The position numbers and the translations under genes are program-made. A DNA stretch of 39,569 nucleotides from Nitrosomonas sp. JL21. Its GTDB lineage: Bacteria > Pseudomonadota > Gammaproteobacteria > Burkholderiales > Nitrosomonadaceae. The stretch lies in contig NZ_QRCB01000049.1 in assembly GCF_009833095.1 (NCBI RefSeq), positions 1 through 39,569 of the forward strand. The letters are read 5' to 3'. The notes below the pieces were generated by a model. It saw only the letters and a program-made list of their open reading frames with translations. It was not told the origin of the DNA and ran no database searches. This document shows positions 36,515 to 39,569 of this stretch, one piece after another (within the stretch, counting starts at the first letter, position 1; each line of letters begins with the position of its first letter).

Positions 36515-39294
36515 TTCAGACGGTCTCACCGAAAATCATCACACTCAGTGCCAAGCTTCAAAGAATCAGCTTAGTTACGCAGGCGGTAACCATGGGCTTG
36601 GTGGCGATCTTAGTGATCGTGAGCAGTTTCCTGCTGAATTTTTACGCATCCTTGGAATCAGGTCGGGCAACGGCCAGAATCCTGGCCGAGAATGCCAGTG
36701 CAGCGCTGATGTTCAAGGATGAGCATGCTGCGCAAACGTTGTTGAAATCGCTGAATAATTTACGCGAAGTTCAGGCTGCTGCCATTTACGACGAAGCAAG
36801 CGTGCGATTCGCGTATTATGCAACCGCCGATCGGTTTGTGGCGGAGACATTGCCTGTTTTGGAACAAAAAGTGGCGGCGATCAGCTTCGTTACTGTCATT
36901 CATCCGATCCATTCCAATGAGCATTTGCTCGGTTCAGTCTATTTGGAAATTTCATTGATTCCGCTGTACTGGCACATGGTCTGTCAAAGCAGTGTCACGC
37001 TCATCGCCGTGGTGCTGGCATTGATTATCGCGTTTTTGCTGCTGCGGCGCCTCAACAGGGCCGTATTGATTCCGTTGCACAGGCTGTCCAGTGCCATGGA
37101 TTATGTCTCAATCAAAGGGGATTACACGGCGCGCGCGAAATTGACCGAAATTGCCGAATTGAATACCCTTTCCAAGGGATTCAACGCCATGTTGGAAATG
37201 ATTCAGGAACGGGATGTGCAGCTCGAGCATCACCTGGGTCAGCTCGAAACAGAGGTTGCGCGGCGAACTGAGGAATTGGTGCACGCCAAGGAAGCCGCTG
37301 AAGCTGCCAGTAAAGCCAAAAGCGAATTTTTGGCAACCATGAGTCATGAAATCCGCACACCGATGAATGGAATCCTAGGAATGACAGAGTTACTGTTGTC
37401 CGGTCAACTGGCAAAAGATCAGCGGCGTTTTGCCGAAACGGTGCAGCGCTCAGGTCAGCATTTGCTGAGTATTATCAACGATATCCTTGATTTTTCTAAA
37501 ATTGAATCGAATCATATGAGTTTGGAGAACATCGATTTCGATCTCATCAAAGCCATCGAAGACACACTCATGATGTTTGCGCAACCTGCCAACGAAAAAG
37601 GCCTCGAATTGACCGCGCAATTCACACCGCCGACGATGCGGTACAGGGTCTTCGGGGATTCGTTCCGCTTAAGCCAAGTCATAGCCAATTTGCTGAGTAA
37701 TGCCATTAAGTTTACGGCCCATGGTGAAATCATCATCCGCACGGAAGTGCACGAGCGCACAGATAATAGGGCACGCATCAGCATTTGTGTGGAAGATACC
37801 GGAATTGGCATTCCTGCCGAATACCATGCCAAGATTTTCGATCATTTTTCTCAAGCGGATGGTTCCACGACCCGCCAGTACGGCGGTACCGGCCTGGGTC
37901 TGACGATCTGTAAAAAGATATTGGCGCTGATGCAGGGAAGTATTCATGTCGAAAGCTCACCCGGGAAAGGATCCATCTTTTGGATCGAATTGCTGCTGGA
38001 AAAATCTCCGGTCATTTCCGAAACTAATTCTCAATATGCCGATTTGAAAAAAACCAGAATTCTAGTGGTGGATGACAATCGCTCGAGCCGTGACATGCTT
38101 ACCGCGTGGCTGCAACATTGGCAGGTCGACGTCGTGTGCGCAAGGCAGGCACAACAAGCGCTGAAATTGATGAACCAGGCGATTGATGAACATAAGCCGT
38201 TTGATCTGGCGCTTCTCGATCGGCATATGCCCAACATGGATGGCTTGCAACTGGCTCGTATCATCCATGCTGATCCGCGTTTTAACAGCACACGCATGAT
38301 TTTGTTGTTGTCCGCTCCGACTGATACGATTCAATTGCAACAATGCCCTGGCTGGATTTCCCAGTGCGTCAATAAGCCTTTCCGCCATATCGAATTGCTG
38401 GATGCCATTTGTGATGTGCTTGCACGCGAGGTCAACGTTCCAGCTTGTGTTCCCGATAAGGCGGCGGAACAGGTGGCAATGTTGGCACCATCGCTTCAGG
38501 GCAGCATATTACTGGTGGAGGATAACCCGGTTAATCAGGATGTCGCCATAGCCATGTTGACAAAGCTTGGTTTGAAAGCTGAAATCGCCGATAATGGCAA
38601 ACAGGCTTTAGAACTTCTGTCCAGAAAACACTATGATATGATCTTGATGGATTGCCAGATGCCCGTTATGGATGGTTTTGAAGCCACCGCGATGATTCGC
38701 CGCCGCGGCGGCGCGATCCAGCTGCCTATCATTGCGATGACTGCAAATGCGACTGAGACTGACCGTTCCCGCTGCCTGAGGGTCGGCATGAATGATTTCC
38801 TTCCCAAGCCCTACACAGTCGATCAATTACACCAGATAGTCATGCGTTGGCTGCCGAAGGGAATAGAGTGTTTTTCCGATGTCGTCGAACCTCAAGCTGC
38901 CGAGCCTCAGGCTGTTGAACTCCAATCTCAGGTCAATGAACGACCTGCACTTAATCCCTGCAGACTTGATTTGATTCGTAGCATTGATCAGTCGAAAGAG
39001 CACAGACTCGTGCACAAAATTCTGCAAACGTACGCCGAATCCGCGGATGGTTATTTGCGTCAGCTTCAACACGCTATTCTGAATAATGATGCTGATAGCC
39101 TTTATCGATGTGCTCATACATTGCAATCGAGTTCGGCGAATATTGGCGCTGAGAGCTTATCTGATTTGTTGAAACAGCTTGAAGCGTATGGCAAAGCCAA
39201 GAATTTGGTTGATGCGCGATCGTTATTTGTAAATTTACAACATTGTTATCAACAAGTTATGATAGAGATACACAAAATTCTTGAACAATCATAG
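36511..39294 (+). CDS. Hybrid histidine kinase: CHASE8-like sensor, HAMP, HisKA, HATPase, two receivers, HPt
   Basis: A 927-residue phosphorelay kinase. Two membrane helices (about 23-45 and 158-178) bracket a periplasmic CHASE8-like sensor ([18 protein letters not shown] to [11 protein letters not shown]). A HAMP domain and coiled coil (to about 270) follow. HisKA carries His279 in [13 protein letters not shown]; HATPase has [17 protein letters not shown] and [10 protein letters not shown]. Receiver 1 has Asp570 ([11 protein letters not shown]), receiver 2 Asp714 ([11 protein letters not shown]). A Pro/Glu/Gln linker ([12 protein letters not shown]) leads to an HPt with His869 ([14 protein letters not shown]). 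All phosphorelay residues are present. The start overlaps the yfiR stop (ATGA), so the two are translationally coupled. The downstream response regulator is not in the window. Confidence 0.95.
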   Translation: MIQTVSPKIITLSAKLQRISLVTQAVTMGLVAILVIVSSFLLNFYASLESGRATARILAENASAALMFKDEHAAQTLLKSLNNLREVQAAAIYDEASVRFAYYATADRFVAETLPVLEQKVAAISFVTVIHPIHSNEHLLGSVYLEISLIPLYWHMVCQSSVTLIAVVLALIIAFLLLRRLNRAVLIPLHRLSSAMDYVSIKGDYTARAKLTEIAELNTLSKGFNAMLEMIQERDVQLEHHLGQLETEVARRTEELVHAKEAAEAASKAKSEFLATMSHEIRTPMNGILGMTELLLSGQLAKDQRRFAETVQRSGQHLLSIINDILDFSKIESNHMSLENIDFDLIKAIEDTLMMFAQPANEKGLELTAQFTPPTMRYRVFGDSFRLSQVIANLLSNAIKFTAHGEIIIRTEVHERTDNRARISICVEDTGIGIPAEYHAKIFDHFSQADGSTTRQYGGTGLGLTICKKILALMQGSIHVESSPGKGSIFWIELLLEKSPVISETNSQYADLKKTRILVVDDNRSSRDMLTAWLQHWQVDVVCARQAQQALKLMNQAIDEHKPFDLALLDRHMPNMDGLQLARIIHADPRFNSTRMILLLSAPTDTIQLQQCPGWISQCVNKPFRHIELLDAICDVLAREVNVPACVPDKAAEQVAMLAPSLQGSILLVEDNPVNQDVAIAMLTKLGLKAEIADNGKQALELLSRKHYDMILMDCQMPVMDGFEATAMIRRRGGAIQLPIIAMTANATETDRSRCLRVGMNDFLPKPYTVDQLHQIVMRWLPKGIECFSDVVEPQAAEPQAVELQSQVNERPALNPCRLDLIRSIDQSKEHRLVHKILQTYAESADGYLRQLQHAILNNDADSLYRCAHTLQSSSANIGAESLSDLLKQLEAYGKAKNLVDARSLFVNLQHCYQQVMIEIHKILEQS

Positions 39295-39487
39295 GAATAG
39301 TGCCGTTAAGGAGGTTCTGAATAAAGAGCGAGCGTTGGTTAAGCAAATAAAATGAAGTGGAAGGTGCGGTTACGAATAATAAATGATCATATAGGCTCTA
39401 ATTTCAACCCCGTCTTTCCATTGCCGAACAAAGTAGCTTTAGGGCTTCCCTTACTATGCTGCAGATAAGTGATTAGTTTTAATCTCT

Positions 39488-39569
39488 GCGGGTATAATTC
39501 CCCGTCCCTTGGGGACGAAAGCTGGTTGAAAACCAGTAGGTTGAAGAGCGCAGTTAATACCCCGCTGCT
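39488..39569 (+). mobile_element. Structured end of an IS200/IS605-like (TnpB-type) element or omega-RNA, cut by the window edge
   Basis: Two hairpins, CGTCCC-TTG-GGGACG (39503-39517) and CTGGTT-GAA-AACCAG (39522-39536), are enclosed by GCGGGTAT (39488-39495) pairing with ATACCCCGC (39557-39565, one bulged C). The final ATACCCCGCTGCT matches what I recall of IS605/TnpB right ends, where a GC-rich terminal hairpin follows. No tnpA or tnpB lies upstream in the window, so this may be a solo end or a non-autonomous derivative. A different structured RNA is possible. Identification is by memory of pattern only. Confidence 0.4.

Noticed and set aside
1..39569. CRISPR arrays, tRNA or rRNA genes, prophage
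   Set aside because: No regularly spaced repeats, cloverleaf-like conserved arms, rRNA-like stretches or phage structural genes were recognised on reading both strands.

Overview
The window reads as ordinary chromosomal DNA of a betaproteobacterium, most likely a Nitrosomonas-like ammonia oxidiser. This is inferred from gene content and order: xseB-ispA-dxs, uvrA divergent from an MFS-ssb pair, a beta-type trimeric porin, a PEP-CTERM protein, and a hypCDEX block. No marker gene such as amo, hao or rRNA is present to prove it. Coding density is high, strands switch often, and no phage, CRISPR array, tRNA or complete insertion sequence was seen.

Layout. 1-3.8 kb (minus): a secreted subtilisin-type protease fused to IPT/TIG and Kelch-like domains, and a small membrane protein. 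4.2-9.4 kb (plus): xseB, ispA and dxs (isoprenoid precursors), folE2, and an ADP-ribosylglycohydrolase-fold protein lacking its usual metal ligands. 9.5-15.1 kb (minus): a secreted repeat protein, murJ, a membrane protein of unknown role, ssb and a YajR-like MFS transporter. 15.1-19.2 kb (plus): uvrA overlapping a MOFRL-type glycerate kinase. A LexA-like site lies between uvrA and the MFS-ssb pair. 19.2-21.6 kb (minus): a DUF2806-like C-terminal fragment with a membrane partner, then a porin with a structured leader.

22.0-24.2 kb is an envelope cluster: two YkuD L,D-transpeptidases flank an Lpp-like alanine-zipper lipoprotein that ends in lysine. This suggests a self-contained outer-membrane-to-peptidoglycan tether. 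24.3-28.4 kb (plus) is hypC-hypD-hypE-hypX, NiFe-hydrogenase ligand assembly including the HypX route to CO, with no structural hydrogenase or hypABF nearby. 28.6-29.9 kb (minus) holds a small lipoprotein and a PEP-CTERM protein that appears to have lost its signal peptide. 30.3-33.6 kb (plus) holds a TraB/PrgY-family membrane protein and an ABC exporter.

33.8-39.3 kb (plus) is a tight three-gene operon: TonB-dependent receptor, YfiR (DUF4154) periplasmic protein, and a seven-module hybrid histidine kinase with a CHASE8-like sensor. It looks like an outer-membrane-to-cytoplasm signalling line. The last 80 bases form nested hairpins resembling the end of an IS200/IS605-type (TnpB/omega-RNA) element that continues past the window.
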